Source of the DNA: an uncultured Opitutia bacterium
GTDB lineage: Bacteria > Verrucomicrobiota > Verrucomicrobiia > Opitutales > UBA953
DNA length: 26,134 nucleotides
Direction: 5' to 3'
Assembly (NCBI GenBank): GCA_903868455.1
Contig: CAIPVK010000052.1
Span: 1 to 26,134, forward strand
The notes under the pieces were generated by a model. That model had not been told where the DNA came from. It saw nothing but the letters and a program-made list of their open reading frames with translations, and did not search any database. This document shows, piece after piece, positions 16,259 through 25,410 of this stretch. The first letter of the stretch is position 1; each line of letters starts with the position of its first letter. Position numbers and translations under genes: made by a program.

Positions 16259-17920
16259 TCAGAGGCCGACGACGACCACGTCCTCGGGGCGCGAGACGGT
16301 GAAGCGGAAGGGCAGGTCGCGCTTCTCGCCCGCCTTCAGGTCGAGGCGCCACTCGAGGCGCTTGGACTCGTCGACCTTGAGGTTCGGGTCGTCGGCGCGC
16401 AGCTCGGGCGCGTCGAGCGCCACCTTGATGTCCTCGTGGTTCGAGACGGGCAGCTGGTCCCAGATGACGAGCTCGATGGGCGCGGCCTTGCCGTTGCTCA
16501 CCTTGAAGAGGTGGTCGCGCACGGTGGAGACGGTCTTCTTGCCGATCAGGCCGGAGACCTCCGTGCGGTCGGCCAGCAGGCGGCGCTCCACCTTCACCGA
16601 GGCGTCGGCGCCGAGGTAGGTCCAGAACTCCTGGCCGGCGGGCACGAGCTCCATCTCCGACCCGGCGACATACGCGCCGTCGACATAGATGGCCGCGGGC
16701 CCGGGCAGGTAGGGCAGGTCGCTCGCGTTGACGGCCTTGGCCTTCAGGTAGACGTGGGGCGAGAGCTTGGGCACGCAGGTGTGGCGGAAGGCGGCGGCGT
16801 AGGCGCGGCGGTCGAGCGGCGCGCGGACGGGCTTGTTGTCGGCGAGGATGTCGACCTTGCGCTCGACGACGAAGACCGCGGCGACGCCGCCTGCGACCAC
16901 GCGCACCGAGGCGCTATCGGCAGCCACGCGGGGCTCACCCTCGCCTGCCTCCGCCGGCATGGCGTTGAACAGCTGGACCTTGGCCGAACGGGACGTTGAG
17001 GCGAGGAAGCCGGGACGGGCCTCGGCGACGCCGGCGGGAGCCGGCGGCATCGGCTCCTGCTTGGCGAGGAACCAAGGGTCGAGCTCCGGCTCGCGGCCGT
17101 GGACCGAGGGCTGGGCGGTGGAAAGGCGCAGGGCGACGCCCTTCCAATCCTCGCCGGTCGACTGGCGCACGGTGGCGAGGTAGGCGACGTCCACCGTCTT
17201 GGCGGCGACATCCGCGCGGATGTCGTAGGAAGGGCCCCAGGAGGGACCTTGGACGACGTAGCTGAGGCGCAGGGTGGCCTCGCCGGCCGACTTGGCCTCG
17301 ACCGTCACGCGCGCGACCTGACGGACCTTGCGGGCGCCGGCCTGCAGCGCCTGCAGCTCGCGGCGGATGAGGTCGGTCTCCTTCTGAAGGTCCTTGGCCT
17401 TGGCCTTGAGGGCCATAGACTCCTTGTCGAGGTCGGCGAGCTTGGCGGCGTGGTAGTCGACGAGCGCGCCCCACTTGGCGGGATCGAGGTCGGGGGAGGG
17501 CGAGTCCTTGCCCGCGGTGGTCACGCGGTCGAGCACCTTGCCGAGCGCGGTCCGGCGGGCCTCGACGCGGCCCTCGGCGCGGCGGTTCTCCTCCGTCGCG
17601 GTGTCGAGCCCGGCCAGGCGCTCCTGGAGCTCCTTCACCTTCGGGTTGGCGACGTCGACCGTCTGCACCGTGTCCGGGCGGATGTCCAGGAGGGTGAAGG
17701 CTCCCGTGCCCTCCGCGCGCAGCGACCCGAGGTCCGTGGCGCCGGGGAGGTTGTCGAAGACGAGCGTCTGCTCGCCGGCCTCGAGGCGCACCGAGGCCTC
17801 GCGCACGACCTCGGCGCGGTCGGCGTAGACGGTGACGGCCGTGACGCGGCCGCCGGCGGGGATCTCGGCGGCCTGGGCCGAGAGGAGGGAGGCCACCAGC
17901 AGGAGCAGGGCGGGGCGCAT
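16259..17920 (-). CDS. MuiA-like secreted protein (DUF4140-DUF4139)
   Basis: The 553-residue product carries a signal peptide (1-18, ending SAQAAE). An N-terminal DUF4140-type beta domain (about 25-125) begins RVTAVTVYADRAEVVR. A charged coiled-coil with heptad character follows (about 95-195), and a C-terminal DUF4139 domain (about 220-553). WGPSYDIR (228-235), STGEDWKGVALRLSTAQP (254-271) and the KVERRLLADRTEVSGLIG region are characteristic of the mucoidy-inhibitor MuiA family. Members are exported, probably envelope-associated, and their biochemical role is unknown; the name comes from suppression of mucoidy. Length is usual for the family. Divergent from the GYF/zinc-ribbon gene, with 120 bp between starts. 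No Shine-Dalgarno is visible before the ATG. Confidence 0.9.
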   Translation of the reverse strand: MRPALLLLVASLLSAQAAEIPAGGRVTAVTVYADRAEVVREASVRLEAGEQTLVFDNLPGATDLGSLRAEGTGAFTLLDIRPDTVQTVDVANPKVKELQERLAGLDTATEENRRAEGRVEARRTALGKVLDRVTTAGKDSPSPDLDPAKWGALVDYHAAKLADLDKESMALKAKAKDLQKETDLIRRELQALQAGARKVRQVARVTVEAKSAGEATLRLSYVVQGPSWGPSYDIRADVAAKTVDVAYLATVRQSTGEDWKGVALRLSTAQPSVHGREPELDPWFLAKQEPMPPAPAGVAEARPGFLASTSRSAKVQLFNAMPAEAGEGEPRVAADSASVRVVAGGVAAVFVVERKVDILADNKPVRAPLDRRAYAAAFRHTCVPKLSPHVYLKAKAVNASDLPYLPGPAAIYVDGAYVAGSEMELVPAGQEFWTYLGADASVKVERRLLADRTEVSGLIGKKTVSTVRDHLFKVSNGKAAPIELVIWDQLPVSNHEDIKVALDAPELRADDPNLKVDESKRLEWRLDLKAGEKRDLPFRFTVSRPEDVVVVGL

Positions 17921-18040
17921 GGGAGGGGTTCGTCATCCTAGCGCCGCCCGGCCGCCGGGGAATCTCCAATCTCGGCCTTTTTCAAGGTCGCCCGAATCCC
18001 CTTTTCTCCGCCCGATTCCTCTGCAAGACTTCCACAGAAC

Positions 18041-18490
18041 ATGGCGCGCATCCACATCGCCAGGGGCGGCTCGGTCATCGGCGTCCACGAGGAGCACGCC
18101 GTCCCCGCCCTCGTGGCCCTCGGGGAGGTGCGCCGAACCGACCATTGGTGGCGGGAGGGCATGCGGTCCTGGGAACGGGTCGGGGCGACCTTCGACGCGC
18201 CCCGTCCCAACCCCACCCCCTCGCCCGCGACTCCTGCGTCCCGCCCCGCCCCCGCCGCCGCCCCGGCGCGCCCTTCCAAGCCCGCCGGCCATCTGCGGTA
18301 CACCTGCCTGCGTTGCCAGCACCGCTTCGCGGAGCCCAAGGTCGAGAAGGAGGGCAGTTTCCTGGCCGAGCTTTTCTACTGGGCCATCAGCCCGGTCGCC
18401 GGGGGCTTCTACACCGCGGGGAGGGTCCTCGGCACCAAGCACCTGTGCCCTAGGTGCGGCTCCGAGCAGTTGAACGACGAGCCTTGGTGA
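18041..18490 (+). CDS. GYF-like domain joined to a zinc-ribbon, small protein
   Basis: The 149-residue product has three parts. Residues 1-50 resemble a GYF_2-type module, with VPALVALGEVRRTDHWWREGM followed by SWERVG. Residues 53-84 form a proline/alanine-rich linker. Residues 87-149 contain two CxxC pairs (C89/C92 and C136/C139) that could bind zinc. A hydrophobic stretch between the pairs (FLAELFYWAISPVAGGFYTAG, about 107-127) may lie against or in the membrane. I do not recognise an exact function; GYF-type modules bind peptides or act as sensor-like add-ons in bacteria. No signal peptide is visible. It precedes aspS by 117 bp in the same direction, but a hairpin and a G-rich stretch between them make separate transcription likely. 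Confidence 0.75.
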   Translation: MARIHIARGGSVIGVHEEHAVPALVALGEVRRTDHWWREGMRSWERVGATFDAPRPNPTPSPATPASRPAPAAAPARPSKPAGHLRYTCLRCQHRFAEPKVEKEGSFLAELFYWAISPVAGGFYTAGRVLGTKHLCPRCGSEQLNDEPW

Positions 18491-18520
18491 GGGGTGGAGG
18501 GGGTGGCAGGCGGGGCGGGG
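18491..18520 (+). other. G-run tract after the GYF/zinc-ribbon gene (possible G-quadruplex)
   Basis: Runs of four or five G occur at 18491-18494, 18499-18503, 18512-18515 and 18517-18520, with loops of 4, 8 and 1 nt. The tract starts on the base after the stop codon. On the coding strand it could fold as a G-quadruplex in DNA or mRNA, but in such a GC-rich genome chance occurrence is also possible. Confidence 0.4.
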
Positions 18521-18523
18521 CGA

Positions 18524-18538
18524 GGCGGCGGGGCCGCC
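18524..18538 (+). terminator. GC hairpin between GYF/zinc-ribbon gene and aspS
   Basis: GGCGGC (18524-18529) and GCCGCC (18533-18538) form a 6-bp stem with a GGG loop, followed by CCCTCCTTTAT rather than a clean T tract. It could end transcription of the upstream gene weakly. The following AT-rich stretch 18544-18578, containing TATCTT at 18573, probably holds the aspS promoter, although no clear -35 is seen. Confidence 0.4.
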
Positions 18539-18607
18539 GGCCCTCCTTTATCCTTTAACCTTTCGGCCCGATTATCTTACCTCCGCCCTCGGCCCCGCCG
18601 CCCCGCC

Positions 18608-20410
18608 ATGTCCCGCACCCACTCCTGCAACGCCCTCCGTCCCGCCGACGCCGGCAAGACCGTCACCCTCGCCGGGTGGGTCGACACCAAGCGCGACCTC
18701 GGGGGCGTGACCTTCATCGACCTGCGCGACCGCGAGGGGGTGACCCAGATCGTCTTCAATCCCGGTGCCGACGGCATCCAGGAGGTCGCCCAGCGCCTCA
18801 AGACCGAGTCCGTCATCCAGGTCACGGGCGTGGTCCGCGCCCGCACCGCCGAGACCGTCAACCCCAAGATCGGCACCGGCGCGGTCGAGGTCGCCGCCGC
18901 CTCGCTCACCGTCCTCAACACCTGCGCCGACCTCCCCTTCCCGATGGAGGATGACAAGGCCGACAAGGTGAACGAGGACCTGCGCCTCGAGTACCGCTTC
19001 CTCGACCTGCGCCGCCCGCGCAACCTCGGCCTCCTCAAGCTCCGCGCCCAGGCCGCGCGCTCCATCCGGGCCGAGCTCGACACCCAGGGCTTCCTCGAGA
19101 TCGAGACCCCCACCCTCTTCAAGAGCACGCCCGAGGGCGCGCGCGAGTTCCTCGTCCCCAGCCGCGTCAATCCCGGCGAGTTCTACGCCCTCACCCAGTC
19201 GCCCCAGCAGTACAAGCAGATGCTCATGGTGGCGGGCGTCGAGCGCTACTACCAGATGGCGCGCTGCTACCGCGACGAGGACCTGCGCGCCGACCGCCAG
19301 CCGGAGTTCACCCAGGTCGACCTCGAGATGTCCTTCATCGACCGCGAGGACATGTACCGCCTGATCGAGGCGGTGCTCAGGCGCACCTGGAAGGAGACCC
19401 TCGGCGTCGACATCCCCACGCCCTTCCCGCGCATGTCCTACCGCGAGGCGATGGACCGATTCGGCATCGACAAGCCCGACACCCGCTTCGGCCTCGAGAT
19501 CCGGGACCTGACCGACCTCTTCAAGGGCTCGGCCTTCAAGGTCTTCGCCGCCGCCGCCAACGCCGAGGGCTCGGTCGTCCGCGCCATCAACGCCAAGGGC
19601 CTCGCCGACATCACCCAGGGCGAGCTCACCAACCTCGAGACCATCGCCAAGGCCGCCGGCGCCAAGGGCCTGGCCTTCATCAAGTGCGAGGCGGGCGAGT
19701 GGAAGTCCCCCATCGTCAAGTTCTTCACCGACGCCGAGAAGGCGGAGCTCAAGGCCCGCCTGAACATCGAGGACGGCGACATCGTCTTCTTCGCCGCCGC
19801 CCCCTGGGAGCAGGCCTCCACCATCCTCGGCCGCATCCGCCTCGAGTCCGCCCAACTGCTGCGCGCCCGCGGCCGCATGACGCTGCGCCCCGACCAGTAC
19901 AACTTCCTCTGGGTGATCGAGTTCCCCCTCATGCTCTGGGACGAGGAGGAGAAGCGGTACGTCTCGGCCCACCACCCCTTCACCGCCCCCGTGGTCGAGG
20001 ACGAGCCCCTGCTCGCCACCGACCCCGCCAAGGTGCGCGGCCAGCACTACGACATCGTCCTCAACGGCGTCGAGCTCGGCGGCGGCTCCATCCGCATCCA
20101 CAACCCGGCCGTCCAGAAGCGCGTCTTCGAGGACGTGCTCAAGATTCCCCAGGACCTCGTCGAGAGCCGCTTCGGCTACATGCTCAAGGCCTTCTCCTAC
20201 GGCGCGCCCCCGCACGGCGGCATCGCCCTCGGGTTCGACCGCGTCGTCGCCATGCTCGCCGGCCGCAGCTCGATCCGCGACATCCTCGCCTTCCCCAAGA
20301 ACCAGGCCGGCCGCGACCTCATGGCCGACTGCCCCGGCCCCGTCGCCCCGCGCCAGCTCCGCGACCTCCGCATCCAGGTGACGGAGGAGGCCCCCAAGCC
20401 GAAGGCCTGA
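18608..20410 (+). CDS. aspS: Aspartate--tRNA ligase
   Basis: The 600-residue enzyme charges tRNA-Asp with aspartate in the cytoplasm. The N-terminal OB-fold anticodon-binding domain is at 1-105 (GWVDTKRDLGGVTFIDLRDREG). The class II core follows, with the flipping-loop segment STPEGAREFLVPSR (173-186), QSPQQYKQMLM (197-207), motif 2 RCYRDEDLRADRQPEFTQ (219-236) and motif 3 GIALGFDRVVAMLAGR (538-553). The bacterial GAD insertion lies between about 295 and 420. The start is at 18608; upstream in-frame sequence is GC-rich noise unlike the family. L31 in RRDLG-type context matches discriminating enzymes such as E. coli AspRS rather than the histidine of non-discriminating ones, which hints, but does not show, that it charges tRNA-Asp only. 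Confidence 0.98.
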   Translation: MSRTHSCNALRPADAGKTVTLAGWVDTKRDLGGVTFIDLRDREGVTQIVFNPGADGIQEVAQRLKTESVIQVTGVVRARTAETVNPKIGTGAVEVAAASLTVLNTCADLPFPMEDDKADKVNEDLRLEYRFLDLRRPRNLGLLKLRAQAARSIRAELDTQGFLEIETPTLFKSTPEGAREFLVPSRVNPGEFYALTQSPQQYKQMLMVAGVERYYQMARCYRDEDLRADRQPEFTQVDLEMSFIDREDMYRLIEAVLRRTWKETLGVDIPTPFPRMSYREAMDRFGIDKPDTRFGLEIRDLTDLFKGSAFKVFAAAANAEGSVVRAINAKGLADITQGELTNLETIAKAAGAKGLAFIKCEAGEWKSPIVKFFTDAEKAELKARLNIEDGDIVFFAAAPWEQASTILGRIRLESAQLLRARGRMTLRPDQYNFLWVIEFPLMLWDEEEKRYVSAHHPFTAPVVEDEPLLATDPAKVRGQHYDIVLNGVELGGGSIRIHNPAVQKRVFEDVLKIPQDLVESRFGYMLKAFSYGAPPHGGIALGFDRVVAMLAGRSSIRDILAFPKNQAGRDLMADCPGPVAPRQLRDLRIQVTEEAPKPKA

Positions 20411-20430
20411 GGACGCTTAGGGGGTTGCGT

Positions 20431-20448
20431 GGCGGCCGCCCGGCCGCC
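20431..20448 (+). terminator. Strong GC hairpin between aspS and the NSS transporter gene
   Basis: GGCGGCC (20431-20437) and GGCCGCC (20442-20448) pair perfectly around GCCC, with no T tract after it. It lies 20 bp after the aspS stop and 11 bp before the next ATG, so it may act as a weak terminator or may hide the next gene's translation start. Confidence 0.45.
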
Positions 20449-20459
20449 TAACTCGCGCC

Positions 20460-22061
20460 ATGTCTTCCCGTCCCCAGGAAGCCTGGAGCTCCAAGCTCGG
20501 CGTCATCATGGCCGTCGCCGGCAGCGCGGTCGGCCTCGGCAACTTCCTCCGCTTCCCCGGATTGGTCGCCGACCCCCAGACGGGCGGCGGCGCCTTCCTC
20601 ATCGCCTACTTCGTCTCGCTGCTGCTCGTCGGCCTGCCCATCTGCTGGGTGGAGTGGACGCTCGGGCGCTTCGGCGGGGCGCGGGGCTTCAACTCCTCGC
20701 CGGGCATCTTCCACGCCGTCCTTCGCAAGCCCTGGGGCAAGTATCTGGGCCTCCTGGGCTTCGTCGTCCCCGTCGGCGTCTACTTCTACTACGTGGTGAT
20801 CGAGTCCTGGTGCCTCGGCTACGCCTGGCACAGCTTCGCGGGCAACCTCGACCTCTCGGGCAAGGAGGCCTTCGCCGGATTCTTCGCCGACTTCACCGGC
20901 CAGGGCGAGGACGGCCACCTGCTCGCCGACGGCGGGGCGCTCGCCTTCTTCGCCGGCGTCTTCCTCCTCAACTTCGCCATCATCTACCGCGGCCTCTCCG
21001 GCGGCATCGAGCTCGTCTGCAAGTGGGGCATGCCCCTCCTCATCCTCCTCGCGCTCGTCCTGCTCGCCCGCGTCCTCACGCTCGGCACGCCCGACCCCGC
21101 CCGTCCGGAGCTCAGCATCTGGAACGGCCTCGGCTACATGTGGGACCCCAAGGACATCGCGGCGGGCCTCGCCAACCCCGCGGTCTGGCTCAAGGCCGCC
21201 TCCCAGGTCTTCTTCACGCTCTCGGTCGGCTTCGGCGTCATCATCACCTACGCGAGCTACCTCAGGCCCAAGGACGACGTCGTCCTGAGCGGCCTAACCG
21301 CCACCGCCGCCAACGAGTTCTGCGAGGTGGGGCTCGGCGGCATGATCACCGTGCCCGCGGCCTTCGCCTTCCTCGGCGCCTCCGCGGTGGCGGGCGGCAC
21401 CTTCGCCCTCGGCTTCAACGTGCTGCCCCAGGTCTTCGCCCTGATGCCCTACGGCCACGTCTTCGGCGGCTGCTTCTTCACCTTGCTCTTCATCGCCGCC
21501 ATCACCTCGTCGCTGTCGATGCTCCAGCCCGGCATCGCCTTCCTCGAGGAGGGCCTCGGGCTCGGCCGCCGGCGCTCGGTCGCCCTGCTCGGCTTCGTCA
21601 CCGCCGTCGGCTGCACGCTCGTCCTCTGGTTCAGCCGCGACCTCAAGGCGCTCGGCACGGTCGACTTCTGGATCGGCGACATCGGCATCTTCCTACAGGG
21701 CACCCTCCTCGTCTACGTCTTCAACCTCGGCCTCGGCACCGACCGCGGGTGGGACGAGGCGCACCGCGGCGCGGAGATCGCCATCCCCCGCGTCTTCCGC
21801 CCGGTCATCCGCTGGGTGACGCCGACCTACCTCACGGCCATCCTCGTGATGTTCCTCCTGACCAACCTCGCCGGCTGGAACCTCAGCCTCTCCGAGCCCG
21901 CCTTCGCCCCGACGGGCCCCGTGGTCGACCTCGTCGGCTCCGCCGCCGCGCCCGCCAGCCCCGTGGCGCGCCTGACCTTCCTCTTCCTCGTCGCGTTCGT
22001 CGCCTTCGCGGCGCTCCTCATCCATCTCGCCGGCCGCCGCTGGTCGCGCGTCTCCCGCTGA
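20460..22061 (+). CDS. Sodium-dependent transporter, NSS/SNF family
   Basis: The 533-residue membrane protein matches the neurotransmitter:sodium symporter family, whose bacterial members import amino acids with sodium. The first span contains AGSAVGLGNFLRFP (20-33), the unwound sodium- and substrate-binding helix motif. It is followed by TGGGAFLIAYF and the VEWTLGRFGG loop (64-73). About twelve spans are apparent, and a large loop at about 130-160 is charged. The nearest functional analogy is the MetP-type methionine/alanine importer, because a tiny single-span protein follows 3 bp downstream, as in MetP-MetS pairs. Substrate is not provable from sequence. There is no Shine-Dalgarno before the ATG, which follows a hairpin. 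Confidence 0.93.
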   Translation: MSSRPQEAWSSKLGVIMAVAGSAVGLGNFLRFPGLVADPQTGGGAFLIAYFVSLLLVGLPICWVEWTLGRFGGARGFNSSPGIFHAVLRKPWGKYLGLLGFVVPVGVYFYYVVIESWCLGYAWHSFAGNLDLSGKEAFAGFFADFTGQGEDGHLLADGGALAFFAGVFLLNFAIIYRGLSGGIELVCKWGMPLLILLALVLLARVLTLGTPDPARPELSIWNGLGYMWDPKDIAAGLANPAVWLKAASQVFFTLSVGFGVIITYASYLRPKDDVVLSGLTATAANEFCEVGLGGMITVPAAFAFLGASAVAGGTFALGFNVLPQVFALMPYGHVFGGCFFTLLFIAAITSSLSMLQPGIAFLEEGLGLGRRRSVALLGFVTAVGCTLVLWFSRDLKALGTVDFWIGDIGIFLQGTLLVYVFNLGLGTDRGWDEAHRGAEIAIPRVFRPVIRWVTPTYLTAILVMFLLTNLAGWNLSLSEPAFAPTGPVVDLVGSAAAPASPVARLTFLFLVAFVAFAALLIHLAGRRWSRVSR

Positions 22062-22064
22062 ACC

Positions 22065-22220
22065 ATGACCACCGCCGGCCTCGTCTTCATGCTCGTCTCC
22101 GTCGGGGGCGTCACCGCCCTCTTCGTCTGGTGCCTCGCGCGCGTCCTCGGCGGCGGGCGCAAGCCCGACCAGCTCGCCCACGTCGAGCCGGTCGAGACGG
22201 ACGACCTTCCGCGCCGCTGA
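22065..22220 (+). CDS. MetS-like small subunit of the NSS transporter (51 residues)
   Basis: This small gene starts 3 bp after the transporter's stop codon and codes for 51 residues. One membrane helix (about 4-27, AGLVFMLVSVGGVTALFVWCL) is followed by a short basic segment (ARVLGGGRKP) and an acidic tail (HVEPVETDDLPRR). The size, single span and position match the small subunits (MetS-like) that accompany some bacterial NSS transporters and are needed for their activity in Corynebacterium. The spacing implies translational coupling. I infer it is the transporter's partner; family membership rests on architecture rather than a clear sequence motif. Confidence 0.8.
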   Translation: MTTAGLVFMLVSVGGVTALFVWCLARVLGGGRKPDQLAHVEPVETDDLPRR

Positions 22221-22266
22221 CCCCGATTGCGCTCGCCCTCGCGAGGCGCGGGGGTCACGGTGCCCC

Positions 22267-23628
<1,362 letters not shown>

Positions 23629-25167
23629 TCAGAGCGACTCGATGTCGGCCCGCAGCGCGGCGGCCTTCGCCCGCACCGCGCGCTTCTCCGCCTCGGGCAT
23701 GCCGATCGCCTGGCGCACGGCCATGCCGATGCGCGGGTTGTCGCGGAAGCGCTCGGCGTGCCGCAGCCAGAAGTCCCAGTAGAGCGCGTTGAGCGGGCAG
23801 GCGAGCGGCCCGAGCCGGTCCTTGGGGTCGTAGGGGCAGCCCTTGCAGTAGTCCGACATCTTGTTCACGTAGGCCGCCGCCCCGCAGTAGGGCTTCGACC
23901 CGAGGAACCCGCCGTCGGCGTGCTGGCTCATCCCGATGACGTTGGGAAGCTCCACCCACTCGAAGGCGTCGATGTAGACGCCGAGGAACCAGCGGTCGAC
24001 CTCGCGCGGCCGCACGCCCGCCGTCAGGCAGAAGGACCCGATGACCATCAGGCGCTGGATGTGGTGGGCGTAGGCGGTGGCGAGCGACTGCCCGACGGCG
24101 TGGCGCAGGCAGTTCATGCGCACCTCGCCCGTCCAGAACCACGAGGGCAGGGGCAGCTCGTGGCCGAGCGCGTTGGACTCGGCATAGTCCGGCATGCGCG
24201 CCCAGTAGACGCCTCGGATGTATTCCCTCCAGCCGATGACCTGGCGGACGAAGCCCTCCGTCGCCGCGAGCGGCACCCGCCCGGGGTCGGCGCGGTGGGC
24301 CGCCTCCGCCGCGCGAGCGACCTCGAGGGGGTTGAGGAGCTTGAGGTTGAGGGCGTGGGAGAGGCGCGAGTGGAAGAGCCGGTCGCTCGAGCTGTGCATC
24401 GCGTCCTCGTAGTCGCCGAAGTCCGGCAGGCCGCGCTTGAGGAAGGCGCGCAGGTGGGCGAGCGCCTCCTCGCGGTCGAGCGGCCAGGGAAAGCGCGCCG
24501 CCGAGGGCTCGCCGAAGGTCCGCACGCCCGCGGCTTGGATCTCCTCCCAAAGCCCCCGCAGGTCGGCCGCGCCGTCCCAGGGTTTCGGGGGGGGCGGCGT
24601 CCCCTTCCAGGGCTTCCGGTTGTCGTGGTCGAAGTTCCACTTGCCGCCCTCGGGCTCGCCCGCGGCGTCCATCAGGATGCCGGTGCGGCGCCGCATCGCG
24701 CGGTAGTACGGCTCCATCAGCCAGCGGCCGCGGGCCGCGCCGAAGTGCCGCGCCACGCCGTCGCGCGCGTCGAGGAAGTGGCCGGAGGGGACGACCGCGG
24801 ACGCGACGCCGCAGCCCGCGCGGAACTCGGCGAGCACGCGGTCGACGCGCCACTCGTCCGGCTCCTGGTGCTCGAACCGGCTCGCCTTGCGCTCCGCGAG
24901 GACCTTGCGCAGGTTGCCCGCGAGGTCCTGGGCGTTGTCGGCGTCGCCGATGCGGAAGTACCGCACCCGGTGGCCGGCGGCGCGCAGGCGGTCGGCGAGG
25001 CGGCGCATGCCGGCGAAGATCGCGAGCACCTTCTGGGCGTGGTGCAGGACGTAGTCCGTCTCCGAGCGGACCTCCATCAGGACATAGGTGACCTTCGGGT
25101 CGACCTTGCGGTACCAAGGGTGACCCGGGTCGAGCTGGTCGCCGAGGATGAGACGGACCACGCTCAT
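23629..25167 (-). CDS. Iron-sulfur (6-4) photolyase / bacterial cryptochrome (FeS-BCP, PhrB-like)
   Basis: The 512-residue flavoprotein belongs to the deoxyribodipyrimidine-photolyase-related family. Known members such as Agrobacterium PhrB repair (6-4) UV lesions using light, FAD, a lumazine antenna and a [4Fe-4S] cluster. Four cysteines, C353, C441, C444 and C457, have the same spacing as the cluster ligands of PhrB, and the histidine pair H368/H369 (AYAHHIQRLM) matches its active-site histidines. Other family segments are GDADNAQDL (74-82), KWNFDHDNRKPW (176-187) and IGWREYIRGVYW (311-322). The ATG at 25167 overlaps the stop of the upstream DUF2256 gene by 4 bp (ATGA) and has a GGAAGGA ribosome-binding site. 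Its 3' stop abuts the helicase stop. It could act as a photoreceptor instead of a repair enzyme. Confidence 0.95.
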   Translation of the reverse strand: MSVVRLILGDQLDPGHPWYRKVDPKVTYVLMEVRSETDYVLHHAQKVLAIFAGMRRLADRLRAAGHRVRYFRIGDADNAQDLAGNLRKVLAERKASRFEHQEPDEWRVDRVLAEFRAGCGVASAVVPSGHFLDARDGVARHFGAARGRWLMEPYYRAMRRRTGILMDAAGEPEGGKWNFDHDNRKPWKGTPPPPKPWDGAADLRGLWEEIQAAGVRTFGEPSAARFPWPLDREEALAHLRAFLKRGLPDFGDYEDAMHSSSDRLFHSRLSHALNLKLLNPLEVARAAEAAHRADPGRVPLAATEGFVRQVIGWREYIRGVYWARMPDYAESNALGHELPLPSWFWTGEVRMNCLRHAVGQSLATAYAHHIQRLMVIGSFCLTAGVRPREVDRWFLGVYIDAFEWVELPNVIGMSQHADGGFLGSKPYCGAAAYVNKMSDYCKGCPYDPKDRLGPLACPLNALYWDFWLRHAERFRDNPRIGMAVRQAIGMPEAEKRAVRAKAAALRADIESL

Positions 25168-25304
25168 CGGCGGTCCTTCCGGCAGCGGTCCGAGCAGTGG
25201 CGGACCTCCGCCCAGCAGCGCTCCCATTTCTTGCGCCAGGCGAAGGGACGGCCGCAGGTCGCGCAGACCTTGGTCGGGAGGTTGGCTTTCTTGACGCCGC
25301 GCAC
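25164..25304 (-). CDS. DUF2256 small zinc-binding-like protein, GTG start
   Basis: This 46-residue gene lies directly upstream of the photolyase gene and overlaps it by 4 bp. The product is basic, with KVCATCGRPFAWRKKWERCW and VRHCSDRCRKDRR segments; C14, C17, C37 and C41 form a likely metal site, and C30 is an extra cysteine. This is the DUF2256 pattern, and small DUF2256 proteins often neighbour cryptochrome/photolyase genes, though their function is not established. The GTG at 25304 is chosen because it gives the usual family N-terminus (RGVKKANLPTK) and no ATG is available upstream before the G-rich tract. Overlap implies coupled translation with the photolyase. Confidence 0.85.
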   Translation of the reverse strand: MRGVKKANLPTKVCATCGRPFAWRKKWERCWAEVRHCSDRCRKDRR

Positions 25305-25332
25305 GGGGGCAGGGGAGGGGGAGGGGGCGGGG
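25305..25332 (+). other. Potential G-quadruplex tract upstream of the DUF2256-photolyase pair
   Basis: Five G runs of 4-5 bases (25305-25309, 25312-25315, 25317-25321, 25323-25327, 25329-25332) are separated by only 1-2 nt, a strong quadruplex motif on the plus strand, which is the template strand for the operon. It ends one base before the GTG start and takes the place of a Shine-Dalgarno. The mRNA here would be C-rich. Confidence 0.65.
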
Positions 25333-25366
25333 AGGCAACCCGCCGACCCATTCTCCCTGTTCCCCC

Positions 25367-25394
25367 TTGACTCCCGCTCCGGGGTGGGGATGGT
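25367..25394 (+). promoter_or_regulatory. Possible promoter of the tRNA-Pro gene
   Basis: TTGACT (25367-25372) is a near-consensus -35 box. A -10 is poor: GATGGT at 25389-25394 (3 of 6), with 16 bp spacing. The tRNA begins 17 bp further on. Tentative. Confidence 0.3.
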
Positions 25395-25410
25395 CGTAGG
25401 TCTCCGCTAT

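Noticed and set aside
18494..18607. An upstream extension of aspS by 38 codons
   Set aside because: The extension runs through the G-rich tract and hairpin and does not look like AspRS. The ATG at 18608 gives the standard N-terminus.
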